Part shown: in pieces, positions 9,464 to 18,947 of the stretch | Layout: each line of letters opens with the position of its first letter | Position numbering within the stretch: the stretch's first letter is position 1 | Source: Stappia stellulata DSM 5886 | GTDB lineage: Bacteria > Pseudomonadota > Alphaproteobacteria > Rhizobiales > Stappiaceae | Direction of reading: 5' to 3' | DNA: 64,000 nucleotides | Assembly: GCF_000423705.1 (NCBI RefSeq) | Contig: NZ_AUIM01000012.1 | Location: 1 to 64,000, forward strand | Translations under genes and position numbers: made by a program | Notes under the pieces: model-generated | What the model saw: the letters and a program-made list of their open reading frames with translations, nothing else | What the model was told of the DNA's origin: nothing | Database searches by the model: none

Positions 9464-12400
9464 ATGAGCCAGTCCGTCGACCGTGTGCCCGTGACATCGC
9501 CCGGTCCGGAGCTTTCGCCGTTTCGCGCCGCCTTCGCGCCGGCCGACGAAAAGGTCGTGCGCGCGCTGGTCGGTCAGGTCGGGTTCGACACCGGCGGCGA
9601 GGCACGTGTCGACGACATTGCGTCGGGCTACATCCAGACGATCCGTTCCGCCATCGGCGGGCTTGGCGGCGTGGAGGATTTCCTGCGCGAGTATGGCCTG
9701 TCGACGCGCGAGGGACTGGCGTTGATGGTGCTGGCCGAGGCGCTGCTGCGCGTGCCGGACGCCAGGACCGCCGACAAGCTGATCGAGGACAAGCTCGCCG
9801 CCGCCCGCTTCGACGAAAGCGAGCACGGCCCCTCCGACACCTGGCTCGTGTCCGCCTCCTCCTGGGCGCTGGGCGTCACCTCGCAGCTCATTCACCCCGG
9901 CGAGAAGCCGAACACCATTCTCGCTTCGCTGGTCAAGCGCATGGGCATGCCGGCGGTTCGCGGTGCGACCCGTCAGGCGATGCGGGTTTTGGGCCACCAG
10001 TTCGTGCTCGGCGAGACGATCAAGGCGGCCCTGTCGCGGGCGCGGTCGCAAGAGGCCAAGGGCTACCGCTACTCCTACGACATGCTCGGCGAGGGCGCGC
10101 GCACCGCCGAGGACGCGGAGCGCTATTTCCGCTCCTATGCCGATGCCATCGAGGCCATCGGCGCCGCCGCCGGCAAGAAGGGGCTGCCGGAGAGGCCCGG
10201 CATTTCGGTGAAGCTTTCCGCGCTGCACCCGCGCTACGAGGCCGTGAAGGGAACCCGCGCGCGCGACGAGATCGCGCCGCGCCTCCTGGAACTGGCCCAG
10301 GCGGCGAAGCGTCATGATCTCAATTTCACGGTGGATGCGGAGGAGGCCGACCGGCTCGAGATCTCGCTGGATGTGTTCGCAGCCGTTGCGTCCGACCCCT
10401 CGCTTGCCGGGTGGGGCGGCCTCGGCCTTGCCATCCAAGCCTATCAGAAGCGCGCGCTGGAAACCGTCAACTGGGTGATCGACCTGGCGACGCGGCTCGA
10501 CCGCAAGTTCATGGTGCGTTTGGTCAAGGGCGCCTATTGGGACACGGAGATCAAGCGCGCGCAGGAGCGCGGGCTTGACGACTTCCCGGTCTTCACCCGA
10601 AAGGCCGCCACGGATCTCTCCTATCTCGCCTGCGCCCGGGCGATGCTCGCCGCCCGTCCGCGGCTCTATCCGCAGTTCGCCACCCACAACGCGCTGTCGG
10701 TCGCCCAGGTGATCACCATGGCCGGCAACGAGGGCGGTTTTGAGTTCCAGCGCCTGCACGGCATGGGCGAAAGCCTGTTCAAGGCGGTGTCTGAACGCGA
10801 CGGCCATCCCTGCCGGATCTATGCGCCGGTCGGCGGGCACCGCGATTTGCTGGCCTATCTGGTGCGTCGCCTCCTGGAAAACGGCGCGAATTCCTCCTTC
10901 GTGTCGGCGGTCGGCGATTCCGCCGTGCCGATTTCCAGACTGCTCGCCCGGCCGCAGGATCTGCTGGCCGGCGGCACAAAGTCGCGCAATCCGAAGATCC
11001 CGCTGCCGCGCGATCTCTACGGCGAGAGCCGCGACAACTCGAAGGGATTGGAGTTCGGCTATGCCGCCGACCGCATCGCGCTGACCGACGCAATGGCCGC
11101 CGCACCGTCGAAGATCGAGGATGCCCGTCCGCGCTATCCGGGCGCCCCTTCGAACGGGGCGCCGCGCGACGTGGTGTCGCCGGTCGACGGATCGCGGGTC
11201 GGAACCGTGCATGAGGCGCAGGCGGGCGAGGTCGGGGCGCTGTTCGATGTCGCGCAAAAGGGGTTTCAGCATTGGTCGCGCACGCCGGTCGATGTGCGCG
11301 CGAAGGCGCTGGCGAAAGTCGGCGATCTTCTGGAGCGCGACAGTGCGAAGCTGATGGCGCTGATGGCGCGCGAGGCCGGCAAGACCCTGCCCGACGGGCT
11401 GGCGGAAGTGCGCGAGGCGGTCGATTTCTGCCGCTTTTATGCAGCCGAAGCCGAAAAGCTCTTCGGCGAGGGCGTCTTGATGCCGGGACCCACGGGCGAG
11501 GAAAACCGCTACCGCTTCCGCGGGCGCGGCGTCTTCGTCTGCATCTCGCCGTGGAACTTCCCGCTCGCGATCTTCCTCGGCCAGGTGACGGCGGCCCTTC
11601 TCGCCGGCAACACGGTGATCGCAAAGCCCGCCGACCAGACGCCGCTTGTGGCCCATGAGGCGGCAAAGCTGCTCTATGAGGCCGGCGTGCCGGAGGATGT
11701 GTTCCTGCTGGCGCCCGGCGGGCGCGAGCTTGGGGCCGCGATTGTCGCCGAGCCGCGCGTGGCCGGCGTTGCCTTCACCGGCTCGACCGAAACCGCCTGG
11801 GCGATCAATCGCGCCTTGGCCGAAAAGCGCGGGCCGATCGTGCCATTGATCGCGGAGACCGGCGGCATCAACGCCATGCTGGTCGATGCGACGGCGCTCC
11901 CCGAACAGGTCTGCGACGACGTGATGATGTCGGCCTTCCGCTCCGCCGGCCAGCGCTGTTCGGCGCTGCGGCTCCTTTATCTGCAGGAGGATGTCGCCGA
12001 CAAGCAGCTCGCCATGCTCAAGGGGGCGGCGGCGGAAATGTCGCTCGGCGATCCGGCCGATCCCGCGACCGACATCGGTCCGGTGATCGACGCGGCGGCG
12101 CGTGACAAGCTGATGGCGCATATCGACGACATGCGGTCGAAACAGAAGGTCACCTATGCCGGTCCGACGCCGACGGACGGTCTCGCCAACGGCACTTGGG
12201 TCGCGCCGCATATCGTGGAACTCGACAAGCCGGACGCGCTGGAGAAGGAGACCTTCGGCCCGATCCTGCATGTGGTGCGCTACAAGGCCGCCGACCTGCC
12301 GAAGATGCTGGAGACCATCGCCGCGACCGGCTACGGGCTGACGCTTGGCGTGCACTCGCGCATCGACGCGACGGTGGCGCAGGTGGTCGACCGGCTGTCG

Positions 12401-12604
12401 GTCGGCAATGTCTACGTCAATCGCAACACCATCGGTGCCGTCGTCGGCACGCAGCCCTTCGGCGGCTCGGGCCTCTCCGGTACCGGTCCCAAGGCCGGCG
12501 GTCCGGGCTATCTGCCGCGCTTCGCGCTGGAACAGGTCGTCTCGATCAACACGGCGGCCGCCGGCGGCAACGCCAGCCTGATCGCCATGGCCGAGGAGGA
12601 TTGA
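9464..12604 (+). CDS. putA: Bifunctional proline dehydrogenase / L-glutamate gamma-semialdehyde dehydrogenase
   Basis: Oxidises proline to glutamate in two steps: FAD-dependent proline dehydrogenase and NAD-dependent P5C dehydrogenase. 1046 residues. The PRODH barrel lies at about 130-460 (KLSALHPRYE, FTVDAEEADR, MVRLVKGAYWD, and the flavin-site VRRLLENGANSSFV). The aldehyde dehydrogenase domain lies at about 530-1020, with catalytic Glu in AETGG and catalytic Cys in SAGQRCSA. There is no N-terminal ribbon-helix-helix domain, so unlike E. coli PutA it should not repress its own gene. ATG 9464 was chosen for the GAGGAG site 6 nt upstream. Confidence 0.97.
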   Translation: MSQSVDRVPVTSPGPELSPFRAAFAPADEKVVRALVGQVGFDTGGEARVDDIASGYIQTIRSAIGGLGGVEDFLREYGLSTREGLALMVLAEALLRVPDARTADKLIEDKLAAARFDESEHGPSDTWLVSASSWALGVTSQLIHPGEKPNTILASLVKRMGMPAVRGATRQAMRVLGHQFVLGETIKAALSRARSQEAKGYRYSYDMLGEGARTAEDAERYFRSYADAIEAIGAAAGKKGLPERPGISVKLSALHPRYEAVKGTRARDEIAPRLLELAQAAKRHDLNFTVDAEEADRLEISLDVFAAVASDPSLAGWGGLGLAIQAYQKRALETVNWVIDLATRLDRKFMVRLVKGAYWDTEIKRAQERGLDDFPVFTRKAATDLSYLACARAMLAARPRLYPQFATHNALSVAQVITMAGNEGGFEFQRLHGMGESLFKAVSERDGHPCRIYAPVGGHRDLLAYLVRRLLENGANSSFVSAVGDSAVPISRLLARPQDLLAGGTKSRNPKIPLPRDLYGESRDNSKGLEFGYAADRIALTDAMAAAPSKIEDARPRYPGAPSNGAPRDVVSPVDGSRVGTVHEAQAGEVGALFDVAQKGFQHWSRTPVDVRAKALAKVGDLLERDSAKLMALMAREAGKTLPDGLAEVREAVDFCRFYAAEAEKLFGEGVLMPGPTGEENRYRFRGRGVFVCISPWNFPLAIFLGQVTAALLAGNTVIAKPADQTPLVAHEAAKLLYEAGVPEDVFLLAPGGRELGAAIVAEPRVAGVAFTGSTETAWAINRALAEKRGPIVPLIAETGGINAMLVDATALPEQVCDDVMMSAFRSAGQRCSALRLLYLQEDVADKQLAMLKGAAAEMSLGDPADPATDIGPVIDAAARDKLMAHIDDMRSKQKVTYAGPTPTDGLANGTWVAPHIVELDKPDALEKETFGPILHVVRYKAADLPKMLETIAATGYGLTLGVHSRIDATVAQVVDRLSVGNVYVNRNTIGAVVGTQPFGGSGLSGTGPKAGGPGYLPRFALEQVVSINTAAAGGNASLIAMAEED

Positions 12605-12663
12605 GGGGTTTCTTGTTTCTGGTGCTCATTTGGGCTGCATTCAAGGCTTGAAGGAACACCTCG

Positions 12664-12933
12664 ATGCCTCGAAATACCTACGTTCGGGCGCGGATCGATC
12701 CGGCCTTGAAGGAGGATGCAACGCTTGTGCTCGACAGTCTGGGTTTGACCATCTCGGACGTCGTGCGCATGACGTTGACACGGATCGCGCGGGAAAAGGC
12801 GCTTCCCATCGAACTGACGCGTCCGAACGCAGAAACCATCGCAGCGATGGAAGAGGCAAGAGCGCTGAGCGCGGAGCGGAACGGTCGTTTCGATACCGCA
12901 GATGAACTGATCGAAGCACTAGAGGGTCGCTGA
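12664..12933 (+). CDS. Antitoxin of the RelB/DinJ family
   Basis: 89-residue antitoxin. The N-terminal half (about 1-50, VRARIDPALKEDATLVLDSL, LTISDVVRM) is the ribbon-helix-helix DNA-binding domain of RelB/DinJ proteins; the rest is the acidic toxin-neutralising tail. A GAAGGAAC site precedes the ATG. It should autorepress its operon and inhibit the YafQ-like protein encoded immediately downstream in the same reading frame. It begins 59 bp after putA. Confidence 0.88.
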   Translation: MPRNTYVRARIDPALKEDATLVLDSLGLTISDVVRMTLTRIAREKALPIELTRPNAETIAAMEEARALSAERNGRFDTADELIEALEGR

Positions 12934-13272
12934 TCGGCCTCGGGGCGAAATCGCGGGAAGTCGGCGTCTTCCAAAAGGGCCCGGCTTCCGCGTCGCTTCG
13001 ATTACACCAAAAAATTTTCCAAGGACTGGGAACGTCTCAACCGCACCGGGCGGTTTGACATGGCGAAGCTCAAGGACGTTATGGGCTTGATCGTTGCAAG
13101 TGATGCTCCCTTGCCGCCTGAGTTGAACGATCATCCATTGATCGGCGACTGGAAAGATCATCGCGAGTGCCACATCGGCGGCGACTTTCTGCTGATCTAT
13201 CTTCTCGACGAGGCGAGGAACCTGGTTGTTTTCGTGAGAACGGGAACCCATGCTGAGCTCTTCGACGGCTGA
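12934..13272 (+). pseudogene. YafQ-type mRNA interferase toxin lacking a start codon
   Basis: The frame directly after the antitoxin stop codes for a YafQ/RelE-fold toxin: SKRARLPRRFDYTKKF, then DHPLIGDWKDHRECH and RTGTHAELF. The histidines and aspartate matching E. coli YafQ H50, H63, D67 and H87 are all present. Between the antitoxin TGA (12931-12933) and this homology there is no ATG, GTG or TTG in frame; the only in-frame ATG is 13060, which would remove the first strand and helix and leave 70 residues. The sequence TGATCGGCC at 12931-12939 would give an in-frame overlapping ATG if the C at 12935 were absent, so a one-base insertion (or a base-call error) is the simplest explanation. The body of the gene is intact. 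Confidence 0.6.
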
Positions 13273-13315
13273 AGGCGGCCCCAAAACATAGACGTGGAGA
13301 TTCCTCTGCTCGACC

Positions 13316-15811
13316 TCACGTGCCCCGTGGCTTCGCCCGGGCGGTCGCTTTCGTGGCAAGCGGATCGTCCGGCCAGGGGTGTTTGGGGTAGCGGCCTTTC
13401 ATTTCCGATTTCACCGCCGCCCAGGAGCCGCGCCAGAAGCCCGGCAGGTCCTTGGTGATCTGGATCGGGCGATGGGCGGGCGACAGGAGTTCCAGGATCA
13501 GCGGTACGCGTCCGCCGGCAATCGCGGGGTGGGTGTCGAGGCCGAAGAGCTCCTGCACGCGAATGGCAAGCGTCGGTCCTTCCTCGCGCGCGTAGTCGAT
13601 GGCAATCCGCGACCCCGATGGGGCCGCGAACTGCGCGGGCGTCAACCGCTCGAGCTCCGCCATGCGGTGCTGCGGCAGAAGCCCGGCGAGCGCATTGCCG
13701 AGACAGGCGGCATCGATCTCCGATGCCTTCGTGACCCCGGCGAGATAGGGCGCAAGCCAGTCGTCCATCGTTGCCGTGAGGGTCTCATCGGAAAGATCCG
13801 GCCAGTCGTCCGCGCCGTTGTCGCCAAGCATCCTGCGCAGCACCATGACCCGGCCGCGCAAGGCCCGTTGCGCCTTCGACCAGTTGAGCGCGCCGGCACC
13901 CTTTTTCGTCAGGTGCTCCGCCAGGGCCGCCGCGACCGCTTCCGGGTTGGGCGACGGCTCGATGTCCTCGGCAAGCACCAGCTTTTCATAGCGACGGACG
14001 CGGCGCGCGCGCACGGCACCCGACGCATCGCAGACAACCCGCGTTTCCGTCACGATCCGGTCGGCGAAAAGCGTCTCGATCTCCTCGCGCGATATCGGGG
14101 CGGCCAGCAGGATGCGCCCGCGCGCCGCCGTGCCCTGCACCTCGGCGAGCACGAGGAAGGGCGCGCGCGCGAGCGCGTCGGTTTCCTCCAGCCGCGCCGC
14201 GCGACCATTGGCCATGCGAAAACCGCCGCGCCCGTCCTGCGCCTGCGCGACCCGGTCGGGAAACGCCAGCGCCAGCACGTGCCCGCAGGCTTGCGTGTCG
14301 GGGTCTCCGGTCTCGACGCCCGCCGCCGCGCGCCAGCGTGCGGCGAGCGCGCGGGCGGATTTGGCGCGCGGGTCCTTCGTCCGGCGGAAGGCGGAGAGCC
14401 GGCCGCGCAGATCGCTGTCCCGCCCGCCGAGACCTTGTTCCGACAGGAGCGCGGCGATCTCGGCGGCAAGGCCTCCGTAGCCCGCGCCCCCCGCCGCGAC
14501 CAGCATGTGCGACAGGCGTGGCGGCAGGGCGAGCTGCATCATCCGCTTGCCCTCGCCGGTCAGCAGGCCGCCGGCGTCGAGCGCGCCGAGGCTCGTCAGC
14601 AGCGTGACCGCCTGCGACCAGGCAGCCGGCGGCGGCGCATCGAGAAATCGCAAGGCGGCCGGGTCCGACACACCCCAGGCGGCGAGATCGAGCACAAGGC
14701 GCGACAGGTCCGCCTCCAGGATCGCGGGCCGGTCGTCGGGGGCAAGGGCTGCGGTCTGCGGTTCGTCCCACAGCCGGTAGCAAAGACCGGGTTCCATGCG
14801 TCCGGCGCGGCCCCGGCGCTGGTCGGCGGCGGCCCGGGAGACCCGGACGGTTTCCAGCCGCGTCAGTCCGGTGGCCGGCTCGTAGACGGGAACCCGCGAC
14901 ACCCCGCTGTCGATCACGACCCGAACGCCCTCGATGGTGAGCGAGGTCTGCGCGATGGAGGTTGCCAGAACCACCTTGCGTCGGCCGTCGGGAGCCGGGC
15001 GGATCGCGGCGTTTTGCTCCGCGCCCGTCAGCGCGCCGTAAAGCGGGGCGAGATCGGTGTCGGCGGGCAGGTGGCCTGAAAGCAGATCGGCCGCGCGGCG
15101 GATCTCGCCCTGGCCCGGCAGGAAGACGAGCACGGAGCCGTGCTCCTCGCAAAGCGCCTTGCGCACGGCCGATGCGGCCTGATCAGCCGCCCCTTTTCGC
15201 GGGTCGCGCCCGAGATAGACCGTCTCGACGGGAAAACTGCGCCCGGCACAGGAGATCACCGGAGCACCGTCCAGATGCGCCGAGATCCGCTGCGCGTCGA
15301 TGGTCGCGGACATGATCAGCAGACGCAGATCCTCATTGAGCGCGGCTTGCGCATCGAGCGCCAGCGCAAGGCCGAGGTCGCCGTCGAGGGAGCGTTCGTG
15401 AAATTCGTCGAAGAGCACGGCCGCAACGCCGGAAAGTTCGGGATCGTCGAGGATCATGCGGGTGAAGACACCCTCGGTGACCACCTCGATGCGTGTCCTT
15501 GCCGAGACCTTGGTTTCCAGCCGCACGCGCAGGCCGACCGTCTCGCCGACGCTTTCGCCAAGGAGCGAGGCCATACGCTGCGCTGCTGCGCGCGCCGCGA
15601 GCCGGCGCGGTTCGAGCAGGATGATGCGCCCGTCGTTGCCGGCCTCCCTGCGCCAGGGGGCGTCGAGGAGGGCAAGCGGAACGACCGTCGTCTTGCCGGC
15701 GCCGGGTTCCGCAACGAGGACGGCGCGCGTGTTCGCTTCGAGCGCTGTCGTCAGATCGCCGAGCACCGCGTCGATTGGCAGCATCGGTCTCGAGATAGTC
15801 CGAAAGGTCAT
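13316..15811 (-). CDS. hrpB: ATP-dependent helicase HrpB
   Basis: DEAH-family RNA helicase of 831 residues, the usual HrpB length. Seen: Walker A AEPGAGKTT near residue 38, DEFHER as the DEAH-type motif II, SAT motif III, and QRRGRAGR motif VI. These are followed by helicase-associated domains and the HrpB-specific C-terminal region (AIDYAREEGPTLAIRVQELF, PGFWRGSWAAVKSEMKGRYPK). ATG 15811 overlaps the glk stop by 4 bp, which is why I prefer it to the ten-residue longer frame. The cellular role of HrpB is poorly defined in the family. Confidence 0.95.
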   Translation of the reverse strand: MTFRTISRPMLPIDAVLGDLTTALEANTRAVLVAEPGAGKTTVVPLALLDAPWRREAGNDGRIILLEPRRLAARAAAQRMASLLGESVGETVGLRVRLETKVSARTRIEVVTEGVFTRMILDDPELSGVAAVLFDEFHERSLDGDLGLALALDAQAALNEDLRLLIMSATIDAQRISAHLDGAPVISCAGRSFPVETVYLGRDPRKGAADQAASAVRKALCEEHGSVLVFLPGQGEIRRAADLLSGHLPADTDLAPLYGALTGAEQNAAIRPAPDGRRKVVLATSIAQTSLTIEGVRVVIDSGVSRVPVYEPATGLTRLETVRVSRAAADQRRGRAGRMEPGLCYRLWDEPQTAALAPDDRPAILEADLSRLVLDLAAWGVSDPAALRFLDAPPPAAWSQAVTLLTSLGALDAGGLLTGEGKRMMQLALPPRLSHMLVAAGGAGYGGLAAEIAALLSEQGLGGRDSDLRGRLSAFRRTKDPRAKSARALAARWRAAAGVETGDPDTQACGHVLALAFPDRVAQAQDGRGGFRMANGRAARLEETDALARAPFLVLAEVQGTAARGRILLAAPISREEIETLFADRIVTETRVVCDASGAVRARRVRRYEKLVLAEDIEPSPNPEAVAAALAEHLTKKGAGALNWSKAQRALRGRVMVLRRMLGDNGADDWPDLSDETLTATMDDWLAPYLAGVTKASEIDAACLGNALAGLLPQHRMAELERLTPAQFAAPSGSRIAIDYAREEGPTLAIRVQELFGLDTHPAIAGGRVPLILELLSPAHRPIQITKDLPGFWRGSWAAVKSEMKGRYPKHPWPDDPLATKATARAKPRGT

Positions 15812-16851
15812 TTCGGCGTGCGGGCCGCTTCGCGCATCCACGTCCGGCCGTGGAGGTCGACCGCGAACCGGTCCGGCTGACGCGCGAAGCCGGCCAGTCC
15901 TTCAAGGGCCGGCGCGTCGTGGCGGACGAGATACGTCGGGATGGCGGCCATCAGGCGCTCGTGCGGTGCCTTGGCCTGGAAGGCGGCGCGAAAGCCGCCG
16001 TCGACCAGATGGCGCTCGATGTGTTCCGGGATGCCGCCGCCGAGGAACACGCCGCCGCGCGCCAGAAACATCAATGCAAAATCGCCGGCAACGCGCCCAA
16101 GCGCCTGGGTGAAGATCGCCAGCGTGAGATTTGCGATCTCGTCGCCGGCATCCGCCGCGCGGGTGACATCCGCTGGTTTGGCGAAACTGCGCGTCGCGTT
16201 TTCGGCCGCACACACCGCCCGTGCCAGCCGCAGGAGACCGGAGCCGCTGATGATCTGTTCCGCGCCGATGCGCCCGCCAATGCGCTCGATATGCGGCCAG
16301 ACACGATAGTCATCCGCGCTCACCGGACCGAGCTCCACATGGCCGCCTTCGCCGGGGAGCGGCACCCAGCGCCCGGCGGCATGGATCATCGCCGCCGCGC
16401 CGAGGCCCGTGCCGGGACCGAGCACCACCTGTGGCATCTGTGCGATGCGTGTCCCCGGACCGATCTGCTGCAGGTGGTCGCCGTCAAAACCGGGAAGCGC
16501 CAGTGCCTGGGCCTCGAAGTCGTTGAGAACGAGGACCCGGTCGAGATCAAGTTCCGCCATCAGTCGGCGCGGCTCGATCACCCAGTCGGCGTTGGTAAGC
16601 GGGATGCGCTCCCCCGTCACCGGGCCGGCGACGGCGAGCACCGCGGAGCGCGGGCGCCCCGTGCCCTCCAGAGGCAGGGCGCTCCGTGCTGCCTCGGCAA
16701 AGCCCGCGTGATCCGCAGTCGGCACGCGGGCGGCCGGGCCTGTCGGTGCATCGGGGGCGGCAACAAGCGCAAAGCGGGCGTTGGTGCCGCCGATATCGGC
16801 GACCAGCACGGGAAAGGGAAAGGCCGCGTGCGGAATCGGGCTTGAGGTCAT
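15808..16851 (-). CDS. glk: Glucokinase
   Basis: ATP-dependent phosphorylation of glucose to glucose 6-phosphate. 347 residues, ROK-independent bacterial Glk family: phosphate-binding [12 protein letters not shown] near residue 18, the substrate loop [20 protein letters not shown], and the [10 protein letters not shown] motif. It sits between mgsA and hrpB, overlapping each by 4 bp (ATGA), so all three should be translated from one leftward mRNA. Confidence 0.95.
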   Translation of the reverse strand: MTSSPIPHAAFPFPVLVADIGGTNARFALVAAPDAPTGPAARVPTADHAGFAEAARSALPLEGTGRPRSAVLAVAGPVTGERIPLTNADWVIEPRRLMAELDLDRVLVLNDFEAQALALPGFDGDHLQQIGPGTRIAQMPQVVLGPGTGLGAAAMIHAAGRWVPLPGEGGHVELGPVSADDYRVWPHIERIGGRIGAEQIISGSGLLRLARAVCAAENATRSFAKPADVTRAADAGDEIANLTLAIFTQALGRVAGDFALMFLARGGVFLGGGIPEHIERHLVDGGFRAAFQAKAPHERLMAAIPTYLVRHDAPALEGLAGFARQPDRFAVDLHGRTWMREAARTPK

Positions 16852-17315
16852 GACGGGCCGCGGGGGATTTCTGGTGTCTTCGATGTGGTCGACAGTCCGG
16901 CGAGCCGGGCGGAGCGCAGCAGGATTTCCGCGGTCGCCGGATTGAGGGCCATGGGAATGTTGTAGACGACGGCCAGCCGCATCAAGGCCTTGACGTCGAC
17001 ATCATGCGGCATCGGCGACAGCGGGTCGACAAAGAAGATCAGCCCGTTGAGCCGGCCTTCGGCGATCATCGCGCCGATCTGCTGGTCGCCGCCGAGCGGG
17101 CCGCTTTTCAGCGGCAGGATGTCGAGACCGGGACAGGCATTGGCGATGCGTCCGCCTGTGGTGCCGGTGGCGACCAGCGAATAGGCGCCGAGCTTGTCGA
17201 CATGCGCCTGGGCGAAGGCGACCATGTCGTCCTTCTTGGCATCATGCGCGATCAGCGCAAGCGCCGGACGCGGCGCGTCGGAACGGGGCAGGAGGTCGGG
17301 AAGCGATCCGGTCAC
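16848..17315 (-). CDS. mgsA: Methylglyoxal synthase
   Basis: Converts dihydroxyacetone phosphate to methylglyoxal and phosphate, a bypass that relieves sugar-phosphate stress. 155 residues. Seen: [13 protein letters not shown] near residue 20, ATGTTGGRI (phosphate-binding loop), [11 protein letters not shown], and [18 protein letters not shown] containing the catalytic Asp region. First gene of the mgsA-glk-hrpB unit. Coupling to glucokinase makes sense, because unchecked hexose phosphorylation raises triose phosphate. Confidence 0.95.
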   Translation of the reverse strand: MTGSLPDLLPRSDAPRPALALIAHDAKKDDMVAFAQAHVDKLGAYSLVATGTTGGRIANACPGLDILPLKSGPLGGDQQIGAMIAEGRLNGLIFFVDPLSPMPHDVDVKALMRLAVVYNIPMALNPATAEILLRSARLAGLSTTSKTPEIPRGPS

Positions 17316-17457
17316 GGCAGGGTCCTGTGTTCACGCGGGATGCGCGGGAAGCGCTGCCCCTCCGTTTAACCGCTTCCGCGTCGCGTTGGAACCCGCCCGC
17401 CGGCGCGCCCCTGCCCCGCGGTCGACGCGGTGCGGGCCGGTTGCCGGTTGCGGCGGA

Positions 17458-18306
17458 TCAATCGTAGAGGCCGCAGTTGACCCGCTTGCGCGCGCTTGCC
17501 GGCATCACGCGCGGTCCGGCCGGCACCAGCCCGGCGATCTCGAGCACGAGTTTCATGCGGATCGCGTCGGCGAATTGTGCCTTGGAGTGCACCGGCACGA
17601 AGAAATGTCCGGGGCCGCCGATGACGCAGTCCTCATAGTAGCGGTCGATGTCGAGCATCGCCTGCCAGGCGGTGTCCTTTGTCTTCAGCATCAGCGGCAG
17701 CCCGTTGATGGTGATGCCGGCCGCCACTGCGCGGTCGCGGTAGAGCGTGACGGCGCCCCCCTGGTTGTTGGGGCCGTCTCCGGAAATGTCGATCACCTTG
17801 CGCAGGCCCTGAAAGCGGTTGCCCTCGACCATCGCAACGGCGGCCTCGAGGGCGGAGGCGATGGACGTGCGCCGGCGCTGGTTCAGCGGTGCCTCGGCGA
17901 CCTTGGCGGCAAAGGCGGCGGCGGTGGCTGCATCGCTGATCACCGACCAGTCGGCGACGATGAACTGTTCGCCCGTGCCGCCCCATTCCATGTAGGAGAC
18001 GGCGATGCGCCCGGTCGGACCGTGGCGGATGGCGTCGAGCACGTCCCGCGAGGTCAGGGCCGCGACATAGCCGGCGCGCTGGACTTCCTGTTCGTCGGTG
18101 TCCATCGACTGGGAAATGTCGACCGCAAGCACAAGTTCGACATCGACTTCGGCGTCGGGGTCGTAGCTGTAGCCCAGCGTCTGGGCATGGGCCATGTGCA
18201 GCGAGACCGCAAGTGCGATCGAAGCTGCGAACAGCGCGACCAGCGCGCCGCGGAGGACGGCAAGAGCCGTGTCCCTTGCCGGGGTGGGGTGAACTGAAAC
18301 GCGCAT
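17458..18306 (-). CDS. DUF1194 domain-containing secreted protein (VWA-like)
   Basis: 282-residue protein with an N-terminal signal peptide (hydrophobic 18-37, cleavage about AHAQ) and a DUF1194 domain. The strand ending in AVDISQSMD carries a D-x-S-x-S metal-site (MIDAS) motif and there is an ISGDGPNN motif later, so a von Willebrand A-like fold is expected in the periplasm. Function unknown. ATG 18306 has GGAGAG 7 nt upstream; the longer frame to 18456 adds an unlikely basic leader. Confidence 0.88.
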   Translation of the reverse strand: MRVSVHPTPARDTALAVLRGALVALFAASIALAVSLHMAHAQTLGYSYDPDAEVDVELVLAVDISQSMDTDEQEVQRAGYVAALTSRDVLDAIRHGPTGRIAVSYMEWGGTGEQFIVADWSVISDAATAAAFAAKVAEAPLNQRRRTSIASALEAAVAMVEGNRFQGLRKVIDISGDGPNNQGGAVTLYRDRAVAAGITINGLPLMLKTKDTAWQAMLDIDRYYEDCVIGGPGHFFVPVHSKAQFADAIRMKLVLEIAGLVPAGPRVMPASARKRVNCGLYD

Positions 18307-18947
18307 GGTCGAACTCTCCTTCAACCGATGTGACAAGCTCCCGCCTGTTTGACGCCGTCTCCCGAGCCCCTCCCGGTGTGCCTTCTGTCGTCGCCGTTGC
18401 GCCGCTTTGCGGATGTGATCCGCGCGATGGGAAGCGCGTTGCCGGCAACCGGGCACCTGTCCCTGAGATCAGCAATTGCCGTGCCAGTGTCGTCAATACG
18501 GCGCGGACAACCCGCCGGTTGTTCCGTCCCTCGCGCTGGCCCGTCGGCGAAAAGTGCCGCAGCGTCAATGGTCAAGCCCGCCATGGCGGGAGAGGCCGAC
18601 GGGGGGTGTTGCGGCCCGGTCTCCTGCGGGTCGCGAATGACATGTGTGCGCATGCCGCCGGGACCGGTCTTGCAAAACGCAAGGCGGCCGGCATTAATTG
18701 CCTCCCGCTGCGGCATTTCATGCCCCGTCGGCGGGCACCCGAGTGACCGGATCCGCGCCGCACCGGCTCCGGGCGATTGCACAGACAACGCGCTTGACGT
18801 TCCCGGAAGCGTCATGCAGTCTGCTTGAAAGAAATCGCAGGCGATGAATAATTTTTCGGCAATTGCGATCTTTCGGCCCGGCGCCAGCAAACGAGCGCCA
18901 GCGACACAGCGTCGATCCGGGGCATGCGGCGAGGGAGGGGTGTGGCC
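18307..18947. other. 641-bp region without a convincing gene
   Basis: Divergent spacer between the DUF1194 gene and the SorC-type regulator. Open frames here (for example 18349-18828) have no recognisable domains and atypical composition, so I call none. The right end (about 18790-18870) turns AT-rich and contains TTGACG at 18794, a possible -35 element for the nucleoside cluster. Confidence 0.45.

Noticed and set aside
9380-12355. 991-codon open frame antisense to putA
   Set aside because: Mirror of putA codon bias in high-GC DNA; no domain, and putA itself is unambiguous on the other strand.
18349-18828. 159-codon frame in the gap before the SorC-type regulator
   Set aside because: No ribosome site or domain; Ser/Pro/Arg/Cys-rich composition typical of chance frames in GC-rich DNA.
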